Origin: Aquabacterium soli
Lineage (GTDB): Bacteria > Pseudomonadota > Gammaproteobacteria > Burkholderiales > Burkholderiaceae_C
DNA: 59,208 bases
NCBI RefSeq assembly: GCF_003933735.1
Contig: NZ_RSED01000010.1
Span: 1 to 59,208 of the forward strand
Direction of reading: 5' to 3'
Position numbers and translations under genes: made by a program. Below, piece by piece: positions 45,727-54,477 of this stretch. Under the pieces are notes generated by a model. It ran no database searches. It saw only the letters and a list, made by a program, of their open reading frames with translations, and was not told where the DNA came from. Positions within the stretch are counted from its first letter, which is position 1. Every line of letters begins with the position of its first letter.

Positions 45727-46920
45727 ATGAAAACCATCACCGTGCGCGACGGCAAGGAACGCTCCCTGCTGCGCCGCCATCCCTGGGTCTTCCAGGGCTC
45801 CGTGGCCAAAGGCAAGGCCGATCTCGGCGAAACCGTCCGCGTCGAGTCGCACGACGGCCGCTTCCTGGCTTGGGGCGCCTACAGCCCCAACTCGCAACTG
45901 CGCGTGCGGGCCTGGTCATTCGACGAGGCCGAGCGCATCGACGCGGCCCTTTTTACGCGCCGCATCGAGGCGGCCCTGGCCCTGCGCGGCCGCCTGGGCA
46001 TTGACAGCGATGGCGTGCGCCTGATCCACGGCGAGGCCGACGGCCTGCCCGGCCTGGTCGTCGACCGCTATGGCGACCTGCTCAGCGCCCAGTTCCTGAG
46101 CGCCGGCATCGACCGTTTCAAGCAGGTCATCGCCGATGCGCTGCTGGCCGCCACCGGCTGCCAGGCCCTGTACGAACGCTCCGATGCGGCCGTGCGCCAG
46201 ATGGAGGGCCTGGAGCAGGTGACCGGCTGGCTGCGCACCCCCGCCAGCGGCGCACCGGCCACCGAGGTGACCATCCGTGAGCACGGCTGGCGCCTGACGC
46301 TGGACGTGGCCGAGGGCCACAAGACCGGCTACTACCTGGACCAGCGCGACAACCGCAAGCTGTTCGCCGACCTGGTCCGCCAGATGGGCCTGAAGACCGC
46401 GCTGAACTGCTACAGCTACACGGGCGGCTTCAGCGTGGCGGCGCTCGCCGGCGGGGCCGAGCATGTGACCAGCGTGGACTCGTCCGCGCCGGCGCTGGCC
46501 CGTGCCAGCGCGCACGTCACGCTCAACGGTTTCGAGGCTGATCGCCACACGGCGCTCGATGCCGACGTGAATGGCGCGCTGCGCCAGTTCCTGGCCGAAG
46601 ACCGCCGCTTCGACGCCATCGTGCTGGACCCGCCGAAGTTCGCGCCCAGCGCCGCGCATGCGGACCGGGCGTCCCGGGCGTACAAGGACATCAACCGGTT
46701 GGCGCTCAAGCTCTTGAACCCCGGAGGTTTGTTGATGACCTACTCGTGCTCTGGCGGGATCGGGGCAGAGCTGTTCCAGAAGATCGTGGCGGGGGCGGGC
46801 ATGGATGCGCAGGTGGATGGCTACCTGGTCAAGCGGCTGGAGGCTTCGCCGGATCATCCGACCACGCTCTATTACCCGGAGGGTGAATACCTCAAGGGGC
46901 TGGCGATCGTTCGGCGTTGA
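45727..46920 (+). CDS. rlmI: 23S rRNA (cytosine-5-)-methyltransferase RlmI
   Basis: A 397-residue SAM-dependent RNA methyltransferase of the RlmI family (m5C1962 in E. coli 23S rRNA). The PUA domain is at the N-terminus (RRHPWVFQGSVAKG). The methyltransferase has NCYSYTGGFSVAAL (SAM motif), VLDPPKFAPS and the catalytic-Cys region TYSCSGG. The length is typical. The (GATGC)20 array begins 22 bp after its stop. Confidence 0.94.
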   Translation: MKTITVRDGKERSLLRRHPWVFQGSVAKGKADLGETVRVESHDGRFLAWGAYSPNSQLRVRAWSFDEAERIDAALFTRRIEAALALRGRLGIDSDGVRLIHGEADGLPGLVVDRYGDLLSAQFLSAGIDRFKQVIADALLAATGCQALYERSDAAVRQMEGLEQVTGWLRTPASGAPATEVTIREHGWRLTLDVAEGHKTGYYLDQRDNRKLFADLVRQMGLKTALNCYSYTGGFSVAALAGGAEHVTSVDSSAPALARASAHVTLNGFEADRHTALDADVNGALRQFLAEDRRFDAIVLDPPKFAPSAAHADRASRAYKDINRLALKLLNPGGLLMTYSCSGGIGAELFQKIVAGAGMDAQVDGYLVKRLEASPDHPTTLYYPEGEYLKGLAIVRR

Positions 46921-46941
46921 ACTGCATTGCAATGCCAATGA

Positions 46942-47041
46942 GATGCGATGCGATGCGATGCGATGCGATGCGATGCGATGCGATGCGATGCGATGCGATG
47001 CGATGCGATGCGATGCGATGCGATGCGATGCGATGCGATGC
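46942..47041. repeat. (GATGC)20 pentanucleotide tandem array
   Basis: Twenty perfect head-to-tail copies of GATGC, 100 bp, with no interruptions. Decayed units flank it (AATGC, GGTGC). It lies between rlmI and the 395-bp inverted-repeat element and does not interrupt a supported gene. The unit length of five keeps frames open across the array, which explains several spurious reading frames. GATGC/GCATC is the recognition sequence of SfaNI-type enzymes. Confidence 0.97.
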
Positions 47042-47097
47042 GGTGCGTTGATCGTCTTGGCGTGAGAACGCAAGGCGGGGGCTGGGTCGATGTCTGG

Positions 47098-47492
47098 CCG
47101 GGCTTCAATGTTGGCGGTCCCGCCTTCGGCGTGACTGCTCTGCGGTGCTCGTCCAGGACAGGTGGCTGCGCAACTCGCCCTTTCAGGGCTCAAACATGCT
47201 CGCCATCCCCTGGCCTGCGGCCAGGGGCAAACCTGCCCTTCCCTGCGCGCCTCCGACGCCAACAAGGCGCCCAGCCAGCCACCGCCCCAGCCCCTTTTCG
47301 CCTTGCTCAAGCATGCATAGGCCCCCCGCATGCGGACAGATAGGCGTTCGCGCCGGCCTCGGCACGCAGCAACCTGCGCATGCCACCAGCGGGGCATCAA
47401 GGGCTGAGTGGGCCTGCGGCCGGGCGCCTTGTTGGCGCTGAGCAGCGCAAGGCAGTCACGCCGAAGGCGTGACCGACAACAAAGAAGCCCGG
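47098..47492. repeat. Inverted-repeat intergenic element, copy 1 (complete)
   Basis: A 395-bp element with outer 41-bp inverted arms (47098-47138 and 47452-47492, 37/41 matching) that begin CCGGGCTTC. Each arm holds a hairpin: GTCACGCC/GGCGTGAC at 47455-47473 is perfect, and the left version at 47117-47135 has one mismatch. An inner perfect 15-bp pair is GCCAACAAGGCGCCC (47258-47272) and its complement (47422-47436). No coding frame is convincing. A related copy is at 58809-59208. Candidates are a MITE-like element, a large REP-type element or a structured RNA. Confidence 0.8.
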
Positions 47493-47762
47493 ACACAGGC
47501 CCACTCAGACCCCGCCCCGCGGTGCCTCGAAAAAGCGCTCAAACAGCAGCAAAGTCAGACAAACATCCCGCACCGCAGAACCCCCATTCCACCCATCAAT
47601 ACGTTTGCACAAAAATTACAAGCATCGGCAGAAAGTCCTACAAATCCTGCCGGTTTAGGACGCGTTTGCGGACACCCATTTTTTGTTTACGGACATAATG
47701 AATTGGACCTGAGCCGGGGAACCACCAAACCAGTCACCCCCTCGGCCAGCCCAAGGAAGTAC
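47493..47762 (+). other. AT-richer leader of the AraC-type gene
   Basis: No gene is supported. The stretch 47560-47700 is distinctly richer in A and T than its surroundings and probably holds the promoter and operator of the 47763 gene. AAGGAAG precedes the ATG. No promoter hexamers with correct spacing could be fixed. Confidence 0.45.
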
Positions 47763-48902
47763 ATGTCCACCAGTCACAAGCTGCCCCCGTGGGATTTCCG
47801 CCGCGGCATCGCCACTGCCCGCGTCCTCGTTCAACTTGGCCTGGACAAAGGCGCCGGACTCGATGCCCTCCTGCAGCAGACCGGCATCACCCGCCAGATG
47901 CTCGACGACCCGAAGGCCGAGATCGAGGCCACGCAGGAAATCCAGCTCATCCGCAACCTGCTTTCCACCCTGGGCCACCCGCCCGAACTGGGCCTGGAAG
48001 CCGGACAACGCTACCGCCTGACCACCTACGGCCTGTGGGGCTACGCGGTGCTGAGCAGCCCCACCCTGGGCGACGCCATCCACCTGACGCGCCGCATGCT
48101 CAACCAGACCTTCTCGCTCACGCGCAACGTGGCCGTGCAAGAGGGTGACCAGATCATCATCACGCACATGGACGAGCACCTGCCGCCCGACGTGCGCCAG
48201 TTCATCATCGACCGTGACCGCGCCGCCATCACCGTGCTGCAGCGCGAGATCCTGGGCCGCCCGCTGAGCTACACCGCCTTCGAGATGAAGCACTCGGAGC
48301 CCGAGCCCGGCATGGCCGCGCGCTACACCGACTGGGTCGGCATCCGCCCCATCTTCGGCTGCCAGCAGCACCGCAGCATCTTCCCGGTCGCCCTGATGAG
48401 CGAGCCCCTGCCCCAGGCCGAGCCTCACACGGCCCGCCTGTGCGAAGAGATGTGCCGCAAGCTGGTCGAGGCCCGCAGCAGCCGCACCGGCGTGGCCGCC
48501 GCTGTGCGCGACCGCCTGCTGCGCACCCCAGGCCACATCCCGGACATGGAAGAGATCTCCTCCGAGATGCACATGACCTCGCGCACGCTGCGCCGCCACC
48601 TGACGGCCGAAGGCGCCACCTTCCGCGCCCTGCTCGAAGAAGTGCGCAGCACCCTGGCCACCGAGCTGATGGCCAATGCGCGCCTGACACACGCCGAGAT
48701 CGCCCAGCGCCTGGGCTATGCCGACGTCACCACCTTCATTGAGGCCTTCCGCCGCTGGAAGGGCGTGCCGCCCAGCGAGTACCGCCGCCAGCAGGGCCTG
48801 CGCACCTCGGCCACGCGGGCTTCGGCCTTCCGCACCCTGGTGATCACGCCGCCCGGCCACGAGGCCGCCAGCAGCAACGACGCAGAGGCCGACGCGGCCT
48901 GA
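47763..48902 (+). CDS. AraC-family transcriptional regulator
   Basis: A 379-residue regulator with an arabinose-binding-like N-domain (LGLEAGQRYRLTTYGLWGYA) and C-terminal helix-turn-helix (EEISSEMHMTSRTLRRHLTA, HAEIAQRLGYADVTTFIEAF). It is followed by a strong intrinsic terminator. The gene is monocistronic with no nearby metabolic operon, so its regulon is unknown. The ATG at 47763 has a good ribosome site; in-frame upstream codons read through the leader and were not used. Confidence 0.9.
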   Translation: MSTSHKLPPWDFRRGIATARVLVQLGLDKGAGLDALLQQTGITRQMLDDPKAEIEATQEIQLIRNLLSTLGHPPELGLEAGQRYRLTTYGLWGYAVLSSPTLGDAIHLTRRMLNQTFSLTRNVAVQEGDQIIITHMDEHLPPDVRQFIIDRDRAAITVLQREILGRPLSYTAFEMKHSEPEPGMAARYTDWVGIRPIFGCQQHRSIFPVALMSEPLPQAEPHTARLCEEMCRKLVEARSSRTGVAAAVRDRLLRTPGHIPDMEEISSEMHMTSRTLRRHLTAEGATFRALLEEVRSTLATELMANARLTHAEIAQRLGYADVTTFIEAFRRWKGVPPSEYRRQQGLRTSATRASAFRTLVITPPGHEAASSNDAEADAA

Positions 48903-48927
48903 CAACCGTGCAGATTGCACACATCAA

Positions 48928-48951
48928 GGCGGGCAAGTCCCGCCTTTTTTT
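48928..48951 (+). terminator. Intrinsic terminator after the AraC-type gene
   Basis: GGCGGG-CAAGT-CCCGCC followed by seven T residues, 26 bp after the stop codon. The 6-bp GC stem and T tract form a strong rho-independent terminator. Confidence 0.93.
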
Positions 48952-48989
48952 GTATTTGAAAACAGGGCAGAACACTCTAGACTGCCCTC

Positions 48990-49808
48990 ATGAGCATCGA
49001 CCCCAAACTCCGGGAGCTGAACATCGACCTGCCCGCGTGCCCCGCCACGCTGGTCAAGCTGTCGCTGATGATGGCCGACGATGACAGCTCCATGGCCCAG
49101 ATCGCCGCCCTGATCGAGACCGACATGGCGCTGGCCTCGGCCGTGGTGCGCACCGTCAACTCGGCCCTGTTCGGCCTGCTCAAGCGCGTCGAAACCGTGC
49201 ACGAGGCCATCCGCTACCTGGGCATGGCGCAGGTCGCCGGCCTCACGTATGAGATCGGCCTGCGCGGTGCCTTCCCGCCCACGCCCCTGCTGCAACAACT
49301 GTGGGACCGCGCCGGCATCCGCGGCCTGGCCATGGGCCGCGTCGCCCGCCAGCTCGATGTCGACCCCTGGCTGGCCCACACCATGGGCCTGTTCGCCGAG
49401 ACCGGCCGCGCGGTGCTGATCGCCTACGACTCGTCCGTCTATGCCGCGCACATCAAGTCGCCCCCCGACGAATCGCAGCTCGGCGCCCTGGAGATCGAAA
49501 CCTTCGGTGTGAGTCATGCCGCTTTCGGCGCTGCGCTGTGCAAGGCCTGGGGCCTGTCACGCGAGGTGGCCGATGGGGTGCGCAGCCGCACCCAGGCCCC
49601 CAGCCAGTGGACCTACGAACGCCCCACCGTGCGCCAGTTGCTCACCATCGGCGCCGCCATCGACGCCCTGCTGCTCGACCCGGCCCGCGCAGCCGACCCC
49701 AAGGCCGTCTGGGCCGAGCTCGAGCCCGTGGCCGGGCAGGTCGGCCTGCATTTCGAGGCCTTCCAGCTGGCCACCACGCGGGTCTGCGAGCGGCTGAACA
49801 TGCCGTGA
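48990..49808 (+). CDS. HDOD-domain signalling protein
   Basis: A 272-residue cytoplasmic protein consisting of one HDOD domain: LPACPATLVKLSLMMADDDSS (given here as LPACPATLVKL...ADDDSS), DMALASAVVRTVNSALFG, VHEAIRYLGMAQV and TFGVSHAAFGAAL. HDOD proteins have lost the HD metal residues and usually act as scaffolds in signalling, motility or c-di-GMP networks. It is probably monocistronic, between two hairpins. Confidence 0.9.
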   Translation: MSIDPKLRELNIDLPACPATLVKLSLMMADDDSSMAQIAALIETDMALASAVVRTVNSALFGLLKRVETVHEAIRYLGMAQVAGLTYEIGLRGAFPPTPLLQQLWDRAGIRGLAMGRVARQLDVDPWLAHTMGLFAETGRAVLIAYDSSVYAAHIKSPPDESQLGALEIETFGVSHAAFGAALCKAWGLSREVADGVRSRTQAPSQWTYERPTVRQLLTIGAAIDALLLDPARAADPKAVWAELEPVAGQVGLHFEAFQLATTRVCERLNMP

Positions 49809-49821
49809 GGCAGGCGCAACC

Positions 49822-49846
49822 GGATCCCCCTTTCTCGCGGGGATCC
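49822..49846 (+). terminator. Hairpin after the HDOD gene
   Basis: GGATCCCC and GGGGATCC form an 8-bp perfect stem with a 9-base loop, 13 bp after the HDOD stop. There is no T tract, so it may be a weak terminator or an mRNA-end hairpin. Confidence 0.45.
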
Positions 49847-49944
49847 TGGCCGGATTTCGTGGCGGCGTCACCAAAAAGGCGGTTGACCGCGCATGGACAT
49901 CTGGTGACACTTCGTGACGCATTCAACACATCACGGAGGAACCC

Positions 49945-50955
49945 ATGCGCATCGCCGCACAACCGCGCCTGACGCTGGCCGCATCACTGATCGCCTTGCT
50001 GGGCATGGCCCCTGCCATCGCCATCGCGGACACCTACAGCAGCGCCAGCGCATCCATCACCAACCTGCGCTACCGGCTGATCGACCTGGATCCCACCGAC
50101 GGCATCGCGCCCTCCGCCACCCTCCAGGGCGCAGGCCTTGTCCACGTGACCAGCAGCTTCGCCGACGGCCCTCCGGACGTGGACATCAACACACCGCTGA
50201 GCGGCCTGGGCCTGCCCTTGCCCATTGCCAACCAGTCCGGCGTGGGCTATGGCGCCGGCATCGCTGGCGACACCATCACGACCATGGCCAACACCGCCGT
50301 CGGCAACGGCCCCGTGCTGGTCAACCAGTTTCCCGGCGGCAGCATGGGCACCGACTATGACCTGTATGTCTACCAGGAGCTCGTGAGCCGCTCCGGCGAG
50401 GTGCAGCTGGGCGCTCCCGGCTGGGTCGGCACCGATCCCACCTTCACCATAGAACTCGGCGCGAACACGGGCATCGTCTTCGAAGGCACGGCCAGCACGA
50501 ACGTGCTGCTGGACCTGCAAGCCTATGACGCCTTCATCGCAGGGGTCCACGCCGAGATCGGCACCTCCGCACTGCCTCCGATCAACAGCTACGGCTACCT
50601 GGCCGGTAGTGCCAGCATCAACATCGAATTGCAGAACACGACGCTCGGGAACAACGGCGGGGTCACCTCCCACGCCACCTCCTTCTCACTTGGCAGCTCG
50701 CTGTCCGAAGAGGTCGGGCCGGGCGGCTTCGCGTCACCCACATCGGGGCAAAGCCGCACCCAGGATTTCCTGGTGGACTACTGGAACCTGGGCACCACCG
50801 GCACCACCGTCGGTTTCACCCTGAGCACCAGCTCCATCGCAGTAGCCATGATGCAAGGCACCTTCACCGTGCCCGTGCCCGAACCCGGCACATGGGCCCT
50901 GATGGGTCTGGGCCTGGCCGGTGTCGCCCTGGCCCGACGCCGCCAGGGGGCCTGA
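49945..50955 (+). CDS. PEP-CTERM sorting-domain exported protein
   Basis: A 336-residue secreted protein. A signal peptide (LTLAASLIALLGMAPAIAIA) is followed by a Gly/Ser/Thr/Asn-rich beta-type body of about 280 residues. The C-terminal anchor is VPEPGTWALMGLGLAGVALA followed by RRR, a textbook PEP-CTERM signal recognised by exosortase. No exosortase or exopolysaccharide genes are in this window, so the sorting enzyme is encoded elsewhere. GGAGG precedes the ATG. The function of the mature domain is not known; such proteins are usually surface or matrix-associated. Confidence 0.92.
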   Translation: MRIAAQPRLTLAASLIALLGMAPAIAIADTYSSASASITNLRYRLIDLDPTDGIAPSATLQGAGLVHVTSSFADGPPDVDINTPLSGLGLPLPIANQSGVGYGAGIAGDTITTMANTAVGNGPVLVNQFPGGSMGTDYDLYVYQELVSRSGEVQLGAPGWVGTDPTFTIELGANTGIVFEGTASTNVLLDLQAYDAFIAGVHAEIGTSALPPINSYGYLAGSASINIELQNTTLGNNGGVTSHATSFSLGSSLSEEVGPGGFASPTSGQSRTQDFLVDYWNLGTTGTTVGFTLSTSSIAVAMMQGTFTVPVPEPGTWALMGLGLAGVALARRRQGA

Positions 50956-51014
50956 TCCCCCCTCATCCCCAGGTCAAATCGTCTTTCCGGACACGGCCTG
51001 GGGACTCTCCGGAT

Positions 51015-51041
51015 TCAAGCGGTACGCGTTTTCGCCGATAC
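51015..51041 (+). promoter_or_regulatory. Sigma-28 (FliA)-like promoter of the hybrid kinase
   Basis: TCAAGCGG at 51015-51022, 11-bp spacer, GCCGATAC at 51034-51041. This fits the flagellar sigma-28 pattern better than either MCP promoter in the window, 38 bp upstream of the kinase ATG. Confidence 0.65.
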
Positions 51042-51078
51042 CTGAGCGACGGCCCGAGAGGCCGCCGCTCACCGCTTC

Positions 51079-53079
51079 ATGTCCCTATTCCATCCCTCTT
51101 CCCGGCTGTCCCCCGACGATCCCCAACTGGTCCGCCAGATCAATGCCGAGCGGGTGCGGATGCTTTACGCCCCGACCGTGCTGATGGTGGGCATGAGTTC
51201 GGCGTTCTCGCTGGCCCTTGCCATGATCATGGGGCCCTCCGTCGGCTGGCCCACGGCCATGCTCTGGGCCGTGCTGTGCCTGGCCGCCGGTGGCGTGCGT
51301 CTGTTCAACGACCGCGCCTACCGCCGCGCCGAAGACCGGGACGATCCGCGCTGGCTGCGCACCTTCGTGATGGCCGTGGCACTGCATGGGGCCTGCTGGG
51401 GCCTGGCCGGCGTGATCCTGATGCCGGTGCAGGACATGGTCACCGTGGCCGTGGTCGTGGCCACGCTGATCGGTGCAGGCTCCATATCCACCTTCGCCCT
51501 GCAGGCCCACGTGGCGCCCAACCTGGCGATGAACGTGCCTCTGATGCTGCCGGCCGCGCTGATGCTGCTCACGCGCATGGACACCTACGGCCTGTTCGGC
51601 GCCGTCGGCATCATCAGCCTGGTGGTGGTGATGCTCAGCGAAAGTCGGCGCGCCGAGCGGCGCATCAGCGAGCTGCTGTGGCTGCGCTTCACCACCGACC
51701 GCATCGCGCAGGAGCGCGCCGACGCGCTCAAGCTGGCCCAGCGCCACAGCGCCGTGAAGGACCAGTTCCTAGCCACCATGAGCCACGAGATGCGCACGCC
51801 GCTGCACGGCATCCTGGGCCTGTCGCAACTGATCCAGCAGCGCCTGCCGCCGCGCCCCGGCGTGCTCGGCGATGCGCGCCAGCACGCGGCCCTGATCCAG
51901 CGCTCGGGCGAACACCTGCTCTCGCTGATCAGCGACGTGCTCGATTTTTCCCGCATCGAGGCCGGCAAGCTGGCCATCGACCGCAGCGTGTTCGACCTGC
52001 GCCAGGTGCTCGACGACGTGCTGGGCCTGTCGCGCGTCACGGCCGCCGGCCGCGGGCTGCCGCTGATCGAGGACGTGCGCCTGCCCCGCCCCTGCCTGGT
52101 CGAGGGCGACCCGGCCCGGCTGCGCCAGGTGCTCTACAACCTGCTGGGCAACGCCATCAAGTTCACGGAGACCGGCGAGGTGCGCCTGACGGTGGCCCGG
52201 CGCGTCGGCATCGACATGGGCAGCGGGCTGCCCGTGCCCGGCCCTGCGGGTGATGATCCCACGCAGATCCGCATCGGCTTCGAGATCGCCGACACCGGCG
52301 TGGGCATCCCGCCCGACCAGATCGACCGCATCTTCGAGGCCTTCCAGCAGCTGGACAACAGCTTCGGCCGCCGCCACCAGGGCACCGGCCTGGGCCTGAC
52401 CATCTCGCGCGAGATCGCCCGGGCCATGGGCGGCGACATCACCTGCCAGAGCGCGCCCGGCAAGGGCTCGGTGTTCACGCTGGGCGTGCCCCTGCCCCAG
52501 GCCGCTGGCGATGCCAGGGCCGAGGTGCTGCCCACCTGGACCGCCGGCCCCACGGCCCACGACGACCTGGACACGCAGCCCGCCCAGGCCACGACAGTGG
52601 ACACCCGCCAGGCGCCGCCGATCACCCGGCCGGGGGGCCTGGACGACGCGCCGCAAGGCCCGCTGCCGCCCCTGTCACTGCAAGGGCGCGTGCTGCTGGT
52701 GGAAGACAACCCCGTCAACGCCCTGGTGGCGCAAGCCGGCATGAGCCAGCTGGGCCTGGACGTGACGCTGGTGACCGACGGGCAGCAGGCGCTGAGCCTG
52801 CTCGTGCCCGGGCCGCATGAGTTCGACCTGGTCCTGATGGACTGCCAGATGCCCGTGCTCGACGGCGTGGAGACCACGCGGCGCCTGCGTGCCCACGAGG
52901 ATTCGATCGGCAGTCCCAATGTGCCGGTGATCGCCCTCACGGCCAATGCCATGCCGCAGGACCGCCGGCGTTGCGCCGCGGCCGGCATGGACGATCACCT
53001 GGCCAAGCCCTTCCGGCAGGAAGAGCTGCGGGCGGTGCTGGTTCGACACCTGCACCCCCGCCAGAGCGTCACTGCTTGA
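51079..53079 (+). CDS. Membrane hybrid histidine kinase (HisKA-ATPase-REC)
   Basis: A 666-residue kinase. The first about 200 residues contain five or six membrane helices without a large periplasmic domain. Then come the H-box (FLATMSHEMRTPLHGILGL), N-box (LYNLLGNAIKFTETG), DTGVGIPPDQI and GTGLGLTIS, all intact. A Pro-rich linker leads to a receiver (LLVEDNPVNALVAQ, LVLMDCQMPVLDGVETT, ALTANAMP, KPF). Its overall layout resembles RpfC-like kinases without the Hpt domain. A sigma-28-like promoter suggests flagellar-regulon expression. It ends 11 bp inside the convergent YceI gene. Confidence 0.95.
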   Translation: MSLFHPSSRLSPDDPQLVRQINAERVRMLYAPTVLMVGMSSAFSLALAMIMGPSVGWPTAMLWAVLCLAAGGVRLFNDRAYRRAEDRDDPRWLRTFVMAVALHGACWGLAGVILMPVQDMVTVAVVVATLIGAGSISTFALQAHVAPNLAMNVPLMLPAALMLLTRMDTYGLFGAVGIISLVVVMLSESRRAERRISELLWLRFTTDRIAQERADALKLAQRHSAVKDQFLATMSHEMRTPLHGILGLSQLIQQRLPPRPGVLGDARQHAALIQRSGEHLLSLISDVLDFSRIEAGKLAIDRSVFDLRQVLDDVLGLSRVTAAGRGLPLIEDVRLPRPCLVEGDPARLRQVLYNLLGNAIKFTETGEVRLTVARRVGIDMGSGLPVPGPAGDDPTQIRIGFEIADTGVGIPPDQIDRIFEAFQQLDNSFGRRHQGTGLGLTISREIARAMGGDITCQSAPGKGSVFTLGVPLPQAAGDARAEVLPTWTAGPTAHDDLDTQPAQATTVDTRQAPPITRPGGLDDAPQGPLPPLSLQGRVLLVEDNPVNALVAQAGMSQLGLDVTLVTDGQQALSLLVPGPHEFDLVLMDCQMPVLDGVETTRRLRAHEDSIGSPNVPVIALTANAMPQDRRRCAAAGMDDHLAKPFRQEELRAVLVRHLHPRQSVTA

Positions 53080-53650
53080 CGGCTTCGATCTGGATGTCCA
53101 GCTTGATCTCGTCGGGGATGCCCGGCAGGCCGTAGGTGATGCCGTATTCGCTGCGCTTGATCGTGGTCTCGAAGTCGCCGCCGCACACCTCACGCTTGAG
53201 CATGGGGTTGTCGTAGCAGTTGAAGCTGGTGGCCTTGAGCGTGACGGGCTGGGTCTTGCCCAGCAGGGTGAGCTTGCCGACCACTTCGGTGACCTTGTCG
53301 CCATCGAACTTGAACTGGTCGCTCACGAAGGTGGCGGTCGGGAAGGCCTCGGCGCTCAGGAAATCCTTGCCCTTGAGGTGGCCGTCGAAGGGGCCGGTGC
53401 CGGTGTTGATGGAGCCGGTCTCGATGGTGATCTCGGCCTTGCCGGTCTTGGCGGCCTTGTCCAGCGTCACGGTGCCGGCCTTTTTGTCGAAGCGGCCGCG
53501 GTTGGTCGAGGTGCCGAAGTGCTTGGCCTCGAAGGTCACGAAGGTGTGGGTGGGGTCGATCTTGTAGGTCGCGGGGGCGGCCTGGGCGGCGCCGAAAGCA
53601 GCGGCCAGCACGGCGGCGGTCAAGGCAGACAGGATCGGGGTGCGTGTCAT
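53069..53650 (-). CDS. YceI-family periplasmic lipid-binding-like protein
   Basis: A 193-residue exported protein with a cleavable signal (LTAAVLAAAFGAAQA). The YceI barrel is clear: YKIDPTHTFVTFEAKHFG, FDGHLKGKDFLSAEAFPTA, GKLTLLGKTQPVTL and RSEYGITYGLPGI. YceI proteins bind isoprenoid-type lipids. It is the last gene of an operon with a second YceI-like gene and cytochrome b561, a recurrent grouping. A good GGAG precedes the ATG at 53650. Confidence 0.93.
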   Translation of the reverse strand: MTRTPILSALTAAVLAAAFGAAQAAPATYKIDPTHTFVTFEAKHFGTSTNRGRFDKKAGTVTLDKAAKTGKAEITIETGSINTGTGPFDGHLKGKDFLSAEAFPTATFVSDQFKFDGDKVTEVVGKLTLLGKTQPVTLKATSFNCYDNPMLKREVCGGDFETTIKRSEYGITYGLPGIPDEIKLDIQIEAVKQ

Positions 53651-53763
53651 TGTGAGGCTCCTGGTGAAAAGGACGGGGTGAGGGGAAGGATCGGGCTGGC
53701 CGCAACGGCGCCACGGAAGGGAACAGGTTGGCGGCACGTGGCCGCCGGAAAATCAACGAAGCA

Positions 53764-54447
53764 TCAAAGCGGGCCCAGGCCCTGCAGCTGCAGCTTGAAG
53801 CGCACCTGCACGTCGTTGGCCACGACCGAGGTGTCGGTCCATTCGCCTTCGCCGATCTTGAAATCAAGCCGCTTGAGGGTGAGCGTGCCCGTGGCCGTGG
53901 TGTTGGCGCCGGCCTGCGTGAGCGTGACGGGCACCACCACCGGCTTGGCCTGGCCCTTGATGCTCAAGGTGCCGGCCACCTCGAAGCGCCCGCCACCCAG
54001 GCCCTTGATGGCCGTGGACGTGAAGGTGGCCTTGGGGAACTTGGCCGTGTTGAACCACGGGGCCTTGGCCAGTTCGCCATCGGTCTCGGCGTTGATGGAC
54101 ACGCTGCCCAGCTCGATGCCGAAGGCCACCTTGCCGGCCTGCGGCTGCTTCGGGTCCAGTGCGATCTGCGCATCGAAACGCTTGAAGCTGCCCTGCAGTG
54201 GCACGCCGATCTGCGTGGCGGTGAAGGTGACTTCACTGCCCGCGGGCACCAGCTTGGCAGCGGCCGGCGCGGCGGCGGGCGCCGTCTTGGCCACCGGCGT
54301 GGCCGCATGGGCCGGCTGCAGGCTCAGGGCGAACAGGGCACCGCCGGCGAGGGCCAGGGCGGCCAGGCCGATGCGCAGCGTGCGCTTGGAGGAAGAGGCT
54401 TCTTGCAGGCGCAGGGCGCGGGCCTTTTGAACTGGGGTACGGATCAC
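53764..54447 (-). CDS. Second YceI-like protein with N-terminal membrane segment
   Basis: A 227-residue protein. LRIGLAALALAGGALFALSL is a signal anchor or signal peptide ending near AHAATP, followed by an Ala/Pro linker. The YceI-like fold follows (FTATQIGVPLQGSFKRFDAQI, ETDGELAKAPWFNTAKFP, GTLSIKGQAKPVVVPVTL). The GTG at 54447 is preceded by AAGGAG at 6 nt and was preferred; in-frame ATGs at 54471-54474 would add up to nine residues without a ribosome site. It lies between cytochrome b561 and the first YceI gene. Confidence 0.85.
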   Translation of the reverse strand: MIRTPVQKARALRLQEASSSKRTLRIGLAALALAGGALFALSLQPAHAATPVAKTAPAAAPAAAKLVPAGSEVTFTATQIGVPLQGSFKRFDAQIALDPKQPQAGKVAFGIELGSVSINAETDGELAKAPWFNTAKFPKATFTSTAIKGLGGGRFEVAGTLSIKGQAKPVVVPVTLTQAGANTTATGTLTLKRLDFKIGEGEWTDTSVVANDVQVRFKLQLQGLGPL

Positions 54448-54477
54448 GAAGTTCTCCTTGTTGCGGGGCATCATCGT

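Noticed and set aside
46942..47041. Possible CRISPR array
   Set aside because: The units are 5 bp with no spacers and no cas genes are nearby.
46805..47108. Two open frames across the GATGC array giving MRCDA- or SHRIA-type repeats
   Set aside because: A 5-bp unit of this composition has no stops in several frames; no start signals or partners support translation.
47098..47492. Short open frames inside the inverted-repeat element
   Set aside because: They are not shared in frame between the two copies; the conserved features are stems and inverted repeats, not codons.
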